64,000 bases of DNA, from positions 36,444,831 through 36,508,830 of the forward strand of contig JANAVB010029819.1 in assembly GCA_029216955.1 (NCBI GenBank), given 5' to 3'. A program made the position numbers and the translations under genes. Positions 1-11,800 of this stretch are shown piece after piece (position 1 is the first letter of the stretch; every line of letters starts with the position of its first letter). This DNA comes from Iris pallida (taxonomy: Eukaryota; Streptophyta; Magnoliopsida; Asparagales; Iridaceae). The notes under the pieces are model-generated. The model had not been told where the DNA came from. It made no database searches and saw nothing but the letters and a program-made list of their open reading frames with translations.

Positions 1-3000
1 GCAACAGAAGCAGAAGCAGTCTTCCCCAGTGGGATGCTCTCTTTGTGGGAAGCCAGGCCATATGGTGGCAGATTGTCGCAGGGTACAGGGATTGTGTCTG
101 GCTTATGGAGCACCAGACCATAGGTTTGGATCCTGTCCGAATAGGGGTAGTTTATCATCGTCCAACCTTTCTAGCACTTCGGTGAGAAGGCCAACACCGG
201 TCCAGCAGCAGCAGCAGTATCCATTGCCGAGGCCCTTGCCGCCTCAGTCCCATGCGTTTCAGCAGCAGAGCCCTCAGCAGTATGTGCAAGCCCAGGCCTT
301 GAGTCAGAATAGGCAGCGAGGAATTCAGCAGAGGGGACCAGCACCCCGAGGGCATGGTCAGGCCATGATGATGACCGTGGAGGAAGGATTGGCACCAGGA
401 GAGGTAGTGGCAGGTATTATTCTCGTCAACTCCTTTCCAGCTTCAGCTTTATTTGATTCTGGTGCATCGTATTCTTTTATGTCTGCACGATTTGCGACAC
501 GGATAGGATTGGTGCCCGAGTCATCATCAGTAAGGCTCAATATACTTACTGGTAACGGACTTGTGGGAGTAGATAGAGTGTTTTCCTCGTGTCGGATCAT
601 AGTTAGCGGTAGAGAGTTTCCCGCTAGATTGATAGAATTCCCGATGGCCGATTATGATGTGGTCTTAGGGATGGATTGGTTGAGGAACCAGTATGCTAGG
701 ATAGACTGCCACCTTAGCAGGGTTGTTTTTAGCATTCCAGGCGAGCCGGAGTTTTCTTTCTCTCGAGGTGAGGTTGAGTCATCTCCTCCAGTATTGCGGA
801 TGGCAGTAGCAGCAGTTCAGTTGCCCAGGATAGTGGATGAGTTCCCAGATGTTTTTCCAGAAGAGCTTCCAGGTATGCCTCCGAAGTGGGAGATCGAGTT
901 CACTATAGACTTGATTCCTGGAACAGCCCCAGTGTCAGAGAGAGTCTACAGGATGGCGCCATCAGAGTTGGAGATCTTCTATAAGATAATTGAAGAGCTT
1001 AGAACCAAGGGATTCATTCGTGCTAGTGGATCGCCTTGGGGAGCCCCGATGCTTCTTGTGAAAAAGAAGGATGGTACGTCCAGGTTATGTGTTGATTATC
1101 GTACCTTGAACTCAGTAACAATCAAAAACAGATACCCTCTTCCGAGGATAGATGACTTGTTTGATCAACTCAAAGGGGCATCAGTATTCTCGAAGATTGA
1201 TTTACGCTCAGGTTATCATCAGATCAGAGTCAGAGAGCAGGACATCCCGAAGACAGCTTTTAGATCGAGATATGGGCATTGGGAGTTCCTTGTTATGCCT
1301 TTTGGAGCAACCAATACGCCGGCAGTATTTATGGACCTCATAAATCGCATCTTTATGCCTTACTTGGATCAGTTTTTGATCGTATTCCTAGACGACATCC
1401 TGGTCTACAGCAAGAGTGAGGCGGAGCATGAGCAGCATCTCCGTATAGTTCTTCAGATCCTTAGAGAGCACCAGTTATATGCGAAGTTCAGTAAATGCGA
1501 GTTCTGGCTCGATCGCATTTCGTACTTGGGTCATATCATCACTCGAGGAGGAGTAGAGGTGGATCCCCAGAAGATTGTGGCTATTGAGTCATGGCCAGTA
1601 CCCAGCACCGTTGCAGAAGTTCACAGTTTTCTTGGATTGGCTGGCTATTACCGGCAATTTGTTTCAGACTTTGCTCGGATATCAGCGCCATTGACCCAGT
1701 TGACCCGTAAGGATGCGCAGTTTGCTTGGACAGCAGAGTGTCAGAGTTCTTTTAAGAAGTTGAAGCGAGGCCTGATAACAGCTCCTATTCTTACGCTTCC
1801 AAATGGAACCGGAGGATTCTCAGTGTATTGTGATGCTTCGGGCAGAGGTTTAGGATGTGTTCTGATGCAACATGGAAAGGTGATAGCTTATGCATCATGA
1901 CAACTTCGTGATCATGAGAGGAATTACCCAACCCATGACTTGGAGCTGGCAGCAGTTGTGTTTGCACTTAAGTTATGGAGGCACTATTTGTATGGAGATA
2001 GGGTGGAGATTTTCACCGATCACAAGAGCCTGAAGTATGTTTTCACCCAGAAGGATCTTAACATGAGTCAGAGAAGGTGGCTGGAGCTTCTTGTGGATTA
2101 TGATGTCAACTTGCAGTATCATCCCGGGAAGGCCAACGTTGTTGCAGATGCATTGAGCAGGAGAGCCAGAGTTTATTTCCAAACAGTACAACCAGAGCTG
2201 TTAGCGGATCTTCAGAAGATGGGTATAGAAGTTATTCTCCCTTCCAGTGTGGCATTGATGGCCAGTATGCAAGTTCAGTCCACTATAGTCGAGAGGATCC
2301 GGAAGGTGCAGTCGGCAGATTCCAAGCTTCAGCGACTCAGAGCCGAGTGTGAGGCAGGACGAAGACCAAAGTTATGTATTCATGAGGATGGTACACTTCG
2401 ACATGGTAAGCATCTTTGTGTACCCAGCGGAGATATCCGGCAGGAGATCATGTCAGAAGCGCACAGTTCGCAGTATTCCATCCATCCCGGCAGTACGAAG
2501 ATGTATCGTAATATCCGACAGCATTTCTGGTAGAATGGCATGAAGCGGGAGATAGCTCGGTTTGTCTCTCGGTGTTTGGTTTGCCAACAAGTTAAAGCCG
2601 AACATCAGAGACCGGCTGGACTTCTTCAGCCCTTGCCGATTCCAGAATGAAAGTGGGAGCATGTGACCATGGATTTTGTGACTGGACTACCTAGGTCCCC
2701 AGCTGGTAGAGATGCTATCTGGGTTATAGTTGATCGGCTCACGAAAGTGGCTCACTTTCTTCCATTCAGAGTTGGTCAGTCGACAGCTCAGTTAGCAGAG
2801 ATGTACCTCAGACAGATTATCAGATTGCACGGTGTGCCAGTCAGTATCACCTCGAACCGAGATTCAAGATTTATGTCGCACTTTTGGTGTAGCTTGCAAG
2901 AGAGCTTGGAAACTCATCTCCAGTTCAGTTCAGCATATCACCCGCAGACAGATGGCCAGTCGTAGCGCACGATCCAGACTCTTGAAGACATGTTGCGGTC

Positions 3001-3704
3001 TTGCACACTTGACTTCGGTGGTTCATGGGAAGATCACTTGCACCTGGTGGAATTCTCGTACAACAACAGTTTCCAGGCCAGTATCCAGATGGCACCGTTC
3101 GAGGCACTGTATGGTAGGAAGTACAGATCCCCGCTAGCCTGGGATGATGTTGAAGAGAGACAGATGCTTGGTCCAGAAATGATTGCCCAGACAGTTGAGG
3201 TGGTCAGGAGAGTCCGAGATCATCTTCGAGTTGCCCAAGATCGCCAGCGCCATTGGGCCGATTCTCATCAGCGAGTTTTCGGTCGGCGATCATGTATTCC
3301 TGAGGATTTCGCCTAACCGTGGCGTCATTCGTTTCGACGTATGGGACAAGCTTAGTCCTAGGTATATATGACAGTTTGACATTCTGGAGCGAGTAGGAGA
3401 TGTATCCTATCGTCTCGCTCTTCTACCGTCGCTAAGCGAGGTGCATGACGTGTTCCATGTATCCTAATTACGACGGTATATCCCAGACCCAAGCCACATC
3501 CTGGATCATTCGAAATTAGTTGTTGGTACCAACCTTTCGTATGAGGAGAGGCCCGTGTCTATATTGGACCGGAGAGAGAAGATCCTCAAGAACAAGACTA
3601 TCAAGTTAGTCCGAGTTGCTTGGGGTCATCACTCTTTGGGGGAGTCATCGTGGGAGCGTGAGGACGATATCCGATCGCGATATCCCGACTTGTTTGACTC
3701 GTGA
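1..3704 (+). pseudogene. gag-pol: gag-pol polyprotein of E1 (5'-truncated, degenerate)
   Basis: Polyprotein of a Ty3-gypsy chromovirus, read in one frame from 29. A zinc knuckle CX2CX4HX4C comes first; the second knuckle has lost a Cys (CLAYG). The protease DSGAS lies near 452, and the RT motif FLDD near 1387 has Leu where E2 and E5 have Ile. RNase H YCDASG lies near 1825, followed by integrase with its HHCC finger near 2450-2590, and a chromodomain at about 3545-3700. In-frame stops occur at 1898 (TGA), 2531 (TAG), 2648 (TGA) and 2963 (TAG). An apparent 8-bp deletion near 3270, compared with E6, shifts the frame, and further stops follow near 3369 and 3464. The second integrase Asp reads Asn (SNRD) and the catalytic Glu region is hit by the stop at 2963. 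The gene is dead. The natural stop is TGA at 3702-3704. Confidence 0.9.
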
Positions 3705-3825
3705 GGTATAATGTCTTTCTTATGCCTCCTGTCTTCGATTCCTTGCTTGCATGATTGATTGATTGCCTAGTATAGCTTGCTTGTTATTAATGTAGCTTGT
3801 CATTGCTCCTCTAGCCTCTTGATTA

Positions 3826-3862
3826 AATTCCGAGGACGGAATTCTTTTAAGGTGGGTAGAGT
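3826..3862 (+). promoter_or_regulatory. Hairpin plus polypurine tract of E1
   Basis: Positions 3826-3843 read AATTCCGAGGACGGAATT: two 7-bp perfect arms around an AGGA loop. The purine-rich tract AAGGTGGGTAGAGT (3849-3862) follows and touches the LTR at 3863. A polypurine tract primes plus-strand DNA synthesis. The hairpin recurs at the same place in E2, E3, E5 and, with one mismatch, E6. Confidence 0.8.
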
Positions 3863-4538
3863 TGTAATGCCTGTGTTCGTATTACGTATTTTGGGATACG
3901 TATACATATTTTATTCTGTATTGCCTAATTTCTTGTTTAGCTCTCGGCTTGGTTTAACTCTCGGTTTGGGTTGGCTTGGTTCGGCCGGCCCAATGCTTGG
4001 TTCATCATGGGCCAAGGGTGGAACACCTTAGCCTATGCTTCTCCTTCATTTCCACCACAACCCCCCTCTTTATTATCCCCACCAACCTTCTCTCTCCTCC
4101 ATAATTCTCATTTACTTCTCCTTCCCCCACCATTACTCTTCTCCACCAACCAAGAACACTATAGGCAAGTGCAACTTGCTTCCACAAGAGAACTCCTTTT
4201 GATGGTTTCATTAGCTTCTCCTCATGATTCTAAACCACATTAGAACTTGTTATTTTCCATTTTGAGGCTTTAATTCTTGTAGATCTAGAGTCTTGCTATT
4301 TTCGGATTTTTGGTAGTTTTGATCTATTAAACTTCCTTGTTTTCAAGTTTTGATGGTTCCATGTTGTAGAGAATTTCATTCTACCCAATTTTGACCTTTG
4401 AAAAGTTGGATTCGGACTTGTTTTGACCAAGATATGGACTGTTGAAGCTTAGATTCAACTTTAGAGTTCTTGCTATTTTTGCCATTTGGAGAAGACAGTG
4501 AACAGTGAGCTAGCTTTTTAGCTTACGCCACTGAGCTG

Positions 4539-4718
4539 TACGCTGCTCTTTAGCGAGCGTACGCTAGCCTTGGTACACTGCTCTTTAGCGAGCGTACGCT
4601 AGCCTTGGTACGCTGCTCTTTAGCGAGCGTACGCTAGCCTTGGTACGCTGCTCTTTAGCGAGCGTATGCTAGCCTTGGTACGCTGCTCTTTAGCGAGTAT
4701 ACGCTAGCCTTGATACGC
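4539..4718. repeat. Tandem array, about five 35-bp units, in the E1 LTR
   Basis: Units start at 4539, 4574, 4609, 4644 and 4679. Each contains GCTGCTCTTTAGCGAG followed by the palindrome AGCGTACGCT, with few differences between units. Degenerate AGCGTACGCT motifs continue to about 4920. The array starts about 680 bp into the LTR, where E5 and E6 carry unrelated arrays. Confidence 0.95.
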
Positions 4719-5494
4719 TGCCTGTTGGCAGCGTGTCTTTTGCGTCCGCTAGCGTGAGCGTGCCCTAGACCCTTTCGTATGCTAGCTCAAGCGTACGCAG
4801 TCTTGAGCGTACGCTAGCTTGAGCGTACGCTGACCTGTAGCTTGAGCGTACGCGTGCCTTGGTACGCTAGCTTAAGCGAGCAAGGTGTACGCTGGCCTGA
4901 GCATAGTTTGACCTGAGCGTATGGCCTTTGGCTGACTTGGTCTCATGTCAGCGTGTCAGATTTGGTTTTATTTTCCTCTAGGAGGGGACTCCTGAGTACC
5001 AGGGTCAGGAGTACCTATTGAAATAAACTAAGGGCTAATAACTAGATTAATACATTAGTCATGAAGAGATTTTCCAGCTACAGGCAATCCCGTTACCTGG
5101 GCACGCCTTGGGATCTGTAGCCTGCCGTCGAGTAGGGCACATTTCCAGCACACTGTCATGTGTTGCACCCTTCAAGCTACCTAAGGGTACATTCGTTTTC
5201 TGGACGATGTACCCACCTGGATTCAACTCTAATCTTTTAACCCGGGGAACCTGGATGGTCTGCAGGGCTTGTGGCTGTGGAATAATCTCACTGCATCTTG
5301 TTAGTAATTAGGCTTGTGACAACCCTAGTTAGTTAAAGTATCAAGCCGTAATTCTTGTTTGGCCGTGAAGTGATTGGATAGAGTCTAACATGTCTAGTCC
5401 TGCCTGGATCCTGTTCCAGATCATTGAACGACCAGAATGCTTGTATTTATTTTACCGATAAATGGTGAGAATTCCAAGCTCTGTTCAGACGAAG

Positions 5495-5535
5495 GGTTAC
5501 AACCCCGGTCCTTGTTTGGTTTACGGGTTGTAACC
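5495..5535. other. Conserved inverted repeat in the E1 LTR
   Basis: Arms GGTTACAACCC (5495-5505) and GGGTTGTAACC (5525-5535) are perfect reverse complements around a 19-base loop. The same structure lies in both LTRs of E5 and is repeated in the E6 LTR. Confidence 0.85.
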
Positions 5536-6237
5536 TGGTTATCTGAATAGTTCCATGGTTATTTCGTCGTATATCATCCTGGTGTATTTTCTTTATTTCT
5601 AGTTCTTACTTTTATTTATATCTTGTGCTGATTGCTGGTTTTAGTTCTTAAGTGAAGCCTCCTTTGTGGCACTTGCTCTTTCTGGGGTCTGACCCAGCTG
5701 GTTTTGTGTGGCCAGATTTCGGAGCAGCTCCAGAGGATCTACCGACATTCCAGCCAGATGGTGGCCACTAGACGGAACCCTGGCAACGAGTGGGTTATTT
5801 TTGGCTCTCCCACTCTATTGTAAAAATATTCTTTTGAGGCGTTTAGCCGACGAGCACCAGTTTAGCTCGATTGTACTTACTTACTGTCTGCCTACGGGCT
5901 GTAACATGATTAACAGATCCTAGGGTTGATCATGTATGACTAAACTCTTGCTAGTCCTGACATTTTGTAACGACTAGCTTCATGATCAACTGAATATGTA
6001 ATATTTGGGATGCCTTACTATTGTATATTTAATGATCATACATCTTGTGACTTTTACTTACTTGCTTGTGATTGAGACACTAGGCTTGTTCATGACCTTA
6101 AGAGACTGTTGGCTTGTAGATAAACGCTCATGTATCCTAGACAGTCGTGACCGTATAGCGAGGTGGGTTGCACTTCTATATACGTAGCTGGCTATGTCTG
6201 CCCCCGCTCTCCAGTATCCTGGTTCTGGGGCGTGACA

Positions 6238-8597
6238 CCTCCGAACCCCGACGAACCACCCGGAGGAGCCTGCAGTTGCCGCCGATCGCCGCGAGACTGG
6301 CCGGAAGCCAACTGCTGTAGCGCGAACAGGGTACTCTGTTCGGTAGTAACAGGTATCTAACTTCTCCTCTATGGATCTTCCCCATCATTCGATCAATTTG
6401 TGATCAGTAAATTTCTACGTATAGCCAATATGTCAACCTAGAACCCTTGCCAATTAGTTCGTATTAGACGGATTCAGATTCGACAAACAATCGACTCAAA
6501 AGTCGGGGAAAATCCGTTTGGAAACGGAATAGAACCCAGCCCTAAAACCCCAACTTTGGAAGGTGAAACCCGCCGATTCCTCGTCAGTTTTAAAAATATA
6601 ATTGAACCAGTTTGATCACAACATATACGAGATCCAAACCATTTTTTTATCTCCTGGATTCATCAACTGTGTGCCAACTCACTTGATTTCAAAAACTCGA
6701 GAATACCTGGTTTTCAGAAACAAAAAAATTTAGAATTTCCACGATACGACGTACGCCCCGACAAACCGGGCGACGTGGTCGCGCGCTATACGCATCGAAA
6801 GGCGTGTATGGACGTTATCGACGTGTGGGAACTGACGGAACTCAGTTTCGTCGCGTGTGTGCGACGAAATCAACGTGTATCCGTCGAGATACCCCCGTAT
6901 CGATGTTTTGTAAACTTGCCCATCACTTTGTGTACAGTCGTCGGATCGAGACGAAACTTGCGCCAACAGGTCCAGATCGAAATTTTAGTTCTGCATGCCA
7001 AGTTTGGTTCGATTATGAGAAGGTCGAATCAGAACCCAATTTTGGCGAGCCCGCGACCCACTCAAACGGACGATTTTGTACACGGCTTCTCGGAATCCAA
7101 ACCTGGACATACCGTTGAGTTCCTCTCCTCAAACTAAAATCGTAGACATGTAGTTTGACGACTTTAGAGACCGTAGACTTTGGCACACGTTTCGGTACAA
7201 AACGGGTCCAACGGCGGACATCGTTTTGATCCGAAATTACGATTTTGCCTCTGTTCCAGAATTTGACTTTTGGACAGGCATTTCCTAGGTATATCTTCTT
7301 CACCGAGATAATTTTTGATGTTTTTTCAGCGTTTGGAGTCATCTGTGATTTGTGAGTTTTTGGTGCGGACACTTGCTACTCTTGGACTTGCCACTTTGTA
7401 CCACCAGACAAGATACCTTGCCACCCTACTCTGTGATTATTATATTCATATTTTCAGTTGTTATTTTCAGCATTGTTTCGTAATATTTAAACTGTACGTC
7501 CAAGTCACACTTGGGTGCAAGCGACTATCGGTCGTTTCTCTTGCTTTATTTATTCTCTTGCATTGACTTAGTTTATTGACCACCCACTGATGTTGAGGTA
7601 TTGGTATATCTCATATGGACTTGACACTTGTTGTATCACGCAATGTGTGTCACATATCGCGCAGTTGGCTGGCCACCGAAGCGTATGGAGCGTGCGACGG
7701 ATAGGAGTAACTGCCAATAGTATTGCATGATTAGAAGACTTGACAGTTATTAGAGGTTCATATCAGTCATGGAGATGATGATAGTAGGCATTGGGTGGGG
7801 AGAACAATACCTGACGTATGGGCTTCTTTACACTTCCATGATTACCTGTGCGCTCCACCGGAGACGCGGGCTCCAGGCGCCCTCTGACATTTTCCAGAGT
7901 GTTATGGACGTAGCCCCTTGCACATGGTGCCCTCTGACGCTTCCCGAGCGTTATGGATGTAGGCCCCTGGTACCCTCTATGGGAACTATGCCGATCCTAT
8001 TTTCAGCCAGGGCTCATGCGTCGAAGGATTGTATCTCAACTGCATATTCACAGTAGAATGGTCAGGAACCCGATTGCATGCATACCTTTTTCTCTTATTT
8101 ATATTATCACAGTTTATTATGGCATGGTGTTTTCTTGTATCTTGCTATGTCCCCTGAGGACCTGGTTATCTCTCCAGGTTTAGACAAGTTTCCACAGGAG
8201 TACGGAGCGGCATTGGAGCTATCCTACATTGATGATGAGGCAGTACCTTATGACTCCTAGTCTATTTCTTATCTGAGACAGTTGTAGACATTATTTTACA
8301 TCTCTTTTTCTTTCTATTTGTGGAGGTCGGACTCCGATCTTGTGAGACTATTTTTCATAGCTGTTTGGAGTGAGTATGTTCACCCGGCTATCTTTTGATA
8401 CTCTTATTTATTTATTTGGACTTCATTATCTTCTGTGTTAAGCTGTGATGAGATTAGATATGTTATTTTGGCCTGTGATTTTTATTTACAGCTTATGTGC
8501 ATATATGAGGTTTCCATATATTGGAGTGTTCTTCGTATATGTGCAGCTGGTATGTTCACGTACTTGGTCCTACGTATTTTGGGACTGGGGCGTTATA
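6238..8597 (+). repeat. 5' LTR of E2, truncated by the E1 insertion
   Basis: Aligns base by base with 14322-16664. It ends GGGGCGTTATA against TTACA in the partner LTR, so the terminal CA has decayed to TA. A segment near 7998-8032 is absent from the 3' copy, and the 3' copy has a short extra segment near 15748. The translated stretches in this region have no protein similarity that I recognise. Confidence 0.92.
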
Positions 8598-8806
8598 TGT
8601 TTTTGTGGTGGCCCATGCAGGTCAGATTTAATATTGTTGGGTTACATGACTGTGCCCAACAAGCCTGCATATAGGAATAGGAATATCTCATCCAGAACTA
8701 CTACTATCCCTTGACTTTCAATCTTTTTTTGAAACATCCTTGATTATTCGATTTACTTCATATCTAATCTTTCTTAATATCAACTTATCTTCCTCGTGCC
8801 TACAGT
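8598..8806 (+). other. E2 leader with unidentified primer-binding site
   Basis: Untranslated leader between the 5' LTR and gag. No match to the initiator-Met tRNA primer site (TGGTATCAGAGC) follows the LTR. The block GTGGTGGCCCATGCAGGTC, about ten bases in, is shared with E5 (GTGGTGGACTATGCAGGTC). Confidence 0.6.
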
Positions 8807-11800
8807 TTGAATCTACGAAGCGGACGCACTTCTGCCTTGGCCCTCACATCAGGTGAGGAGATTACTTCGGAGGGACAGAATCCTCCCATGACTCCAGCCA
8901 CGCCTTACCAGCTAGGACTGTCGCAGCCTACTACGACGCCGACGACGGAGTACCCAGAGGTCGCAGCACCCCCAGGCAGCCAGGCTGGACAGACTACTAC
9001 CATGCCACCGGAAGAGAATGTACCACTGCCTCCACCACCACCATTCCCTCAGCAGTTTCCTCCACAGTCGGGACCTCAGATGCCTCCACCCCCGACAGAT
9101 GGGAGCCCTACTACTCAGTTTATGTATGCCATGATACAGGCTCAGTGGCAGCAGACTGAGCTTATGAGACAGACGATGGTGGCAGCTATGGCTAGACCTC
9201 CACCACCAGCACCAGCACCAGCACCAGCACCGGCTCTGCATCCCTATGAAGGCTCTATCAAGAATTTCACAGATATAAACCCCAAGGCCTTTAGAGGGAC
9301 GGAGAAGCCATTAGAGGTGTCACAGTGGCTTATTAGTACCAAGAAGCTACTGAAGGCATCCCAGTTGCCAGCTCGAGATTGGATGACAGCAGTGGACTTA
9401 CTGTTAGAAGATAATGCTCACCACCGGTGGAAGGCGGAAGAGAGACGATTAGGCACTGGGACACTTGGAAGCAGTTCTATGATGCATTTTATGAGAGATT
9501 CTTCCCTATTCACGTTCGAGATGGTCTCTACGACCAGTTCCTCCATCTGAAGCAAGGGAATATGACAGTTGATGAGTATGACTCGGAGTTCAATCGCCTG
9601 AGTCGATTTGGTGCAGGATTGATTTCGATGGAGCTGGAGAAGGCAAGAAGATTTCACCAGGGGCTTGCACCAGAGCTCAAGTCTTATACGACTACTCAGT
9701 CTCGAGTCTCCCATTCAGCTGTCTTGGAAGAAGCTCGTGCTCAGGAGATTCTTCGCAAGGAACAGCAGCAGACATCGAGGCGTCATACCCCAGCAGCTAC
9801 ACCAGCCCGAGCTACTCAGAGTGGACCTATCAGGAGGACCACAGGACAGTTCCAGCAGAGGTCCTCACCTTACCAGAAGCCTGTTTGCCATTACTGCGGT
9901 AAACAAAGACATATCCAGAATGACTGCAGGACTCGCCTTGGATTATGCTTGAGATGTGGATCTAATCAGCACATGCTCAAGGATTGTCCTGAGAAACATG
10001 CAATAGTACAAGCTCGGCAAAATCCGAGGCCTACAGCCCCAGCTCTTCCAGCACCACAGACCATAGCAGGAGCACCTCGTCCACCATTGCCTTCCCAAGG
10101 CACACAGTACAACAAGGCCAGAGCTCAGGGCCCGGGACAGAATTATGGGCAGGCATTCTCACTTGCTGTTGAGAATATAGAGACAGAGGCGGAAGTTATA
10201 GCAGGTATGGTTCTAGTTGCATCTTTTCCTGCTATTACATTATTTGATACTGGTGCCACTCATTCATTCATAGCCACTAGTTTTGCCACTAGACACAGCA
10301 TTCCCATCACACCCTTAGCTAAGAATGTTAAAATCCTCACTGGAGGAGGAGTTGTACCTGTTAGTGGTGTTTGTAGACTTTGTCCTGTAGTGATAAATGG
10401 TAGAGAGATGATGGCACGACTTCTTGTATTCCCTATGCCGACATTTGATGTGGTTCTTGGAATAGACTGGTTGAGCCAGCATTTCGCTCTCATAGACTGC
10501 CATAGGAGCAGTATTATCTTTAGACCACCGAATGCGGCAGAGTTTGAGTTCACCAAAGAAGACGGAGATAGTTGTAAGGCACCCATATCGGGGACTCATA
10601 TGATGATATATGACACCCCTCAGCACCCTATTATCACAGAGTTCGAGGATGTATTCCCCGAGGAGTTGCCAGGACTACCACCTGACCGAGATATTGAGTT
10701 TTCTATTGAGCTTATTTCCGGAGCCGAGCCTATATCATCTCTAGTATATCGTCTGGCACCAAAGGAGTTGGTAGAGATGAAGACGCAGATTGATGACTTA
10801 TTAGAGAAGGGATTTATTCGTGCTAGTGCGTCACCATGGGGAGCACCCGTTCTTATTGTGCCTAAGAAAGACGGGACAGTGCGCATGTGCATTGACTATA
10901 GAGCATTGAATGCGGTGATGGTGAAGAACAAGTACCCCTTGCCGCGTATAGACGATCTATTCGATCAACTGAGTGGAGCAAAAGTATTCTCCAAGATTGA
11001 CTTACGATCGGGCTATCACCAATTGAAGGTTCGGAAGGAAGACATTGCAAAGACGGCTTTTCGATCGAGGTATGGACACTACGAGTTCTTGGTCATGCCT
11101 TTCAGTTTGACCAATGCACCCGCAGTCTTCATGAATTTAATGAACAAGATCTTTTACCAATACTTAGACAAATTTGTAGTAGTCTTTATAGACGATATCT
11201 TGATTTACTCTAAGAGTCAAGAGGAGCATGAGCAGCATCTACGGATAGTTTTGGAAACATTGAGGAATGAGCGACTTTTTGCGAAGCTTAGCAAGTGTGA
11301 TTTCTTTCTCAAGGAGGTATCATTCCTTGGTCATATTGTTACGGGCGATGGTATATTGGTAGACCCAGAGAAGATCACAGCAGTCAAATCATGGCCCGCT
11401 CCCACATCAGCTTCGGAGGTGAGAAGTTTCCTCGGACTTGCGGGTTACTACCGACGGTTCGTAGAAGATTTCTCTCGAATAGCGGGACCTATGACTCGAT
11501 TGACTTGTAAGGATCAGGAGTTTATATGGACAGACGAGTGTCAAGCCGCTTTTGACGAGTTGAAGAAGCGATTGACCACAACACCGATCTTGACACTACC
11601 ATCGGGCCCAAGAGGATTTGTGATCTACAGCGCCGCATCCGGGAAGGGATTAGGATGTGTATTGATGCAGCATGGTCGGGTAGTAGCATATGCATCTCGA
11701 CAGTTGAGAGTGCATGAGAAGAATTATCCGACCCATGATCTAGAGCTCGCAACGATTATCTTTGCTTTGAAGCTATGGAGACACTACTTGTACGGCGAGA

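Larger units (their letters stand above)
1..6237 (+). mobile_element. E1: Tekay/Del-type Ty3-gypsy retrotransposon, 3' part
   Basis: The window opens inside the gag end of a chromovirus-type element. The order is gag zinc knuckle, protease, reverse transcriptase, RNase H, integrase, chromodomain, polypurine tract and a 2,375-bp 3' LTR, which is standard Ty3-gypsy order. The 5' LTR and most of gag lie upstream of the window. Immediately after the LTR the sequence continues as a near-identical copy of 14322 onward, inside the 3' LTR of E2, so E1 inserted into the 5' LTR of E2. The LTR closely resembles those of E5 and E6. Confidence 0.93.
3863..6237 (+). repeat. 3' LTR of E1
   Basis: Begins TGTAATGCC directly after the polypurine tract and ends GGGGCGTGACA, giving the TG...CA ends of an LTR. 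E5 ends TTACA, so the G in TGACA is probably a mutation. Length is 2,375 bp. It holds a 35-bp tandem array, a conserved 11-bp-arm hairpin, and blocks nearly identical to the E5 and E6 LTRs, for example around 4990-5100 and 5700-5780. Short reading frames inside it show no recognisable protein. Confidence 0.92.

Noticed and set aside
4539..4718. Possible centromeric satellite
   Set aside because: Only about five 35-bp units, confined within one LTR; centromeric satellites form long arrays of longer units.
7013..7372. 119-codon minus-strand frame in the E2 5' LTR and its counterpart at 14928-15419
   Set aside because: Both lie inside an LTR, differ in length between the two copies and show no known motif.
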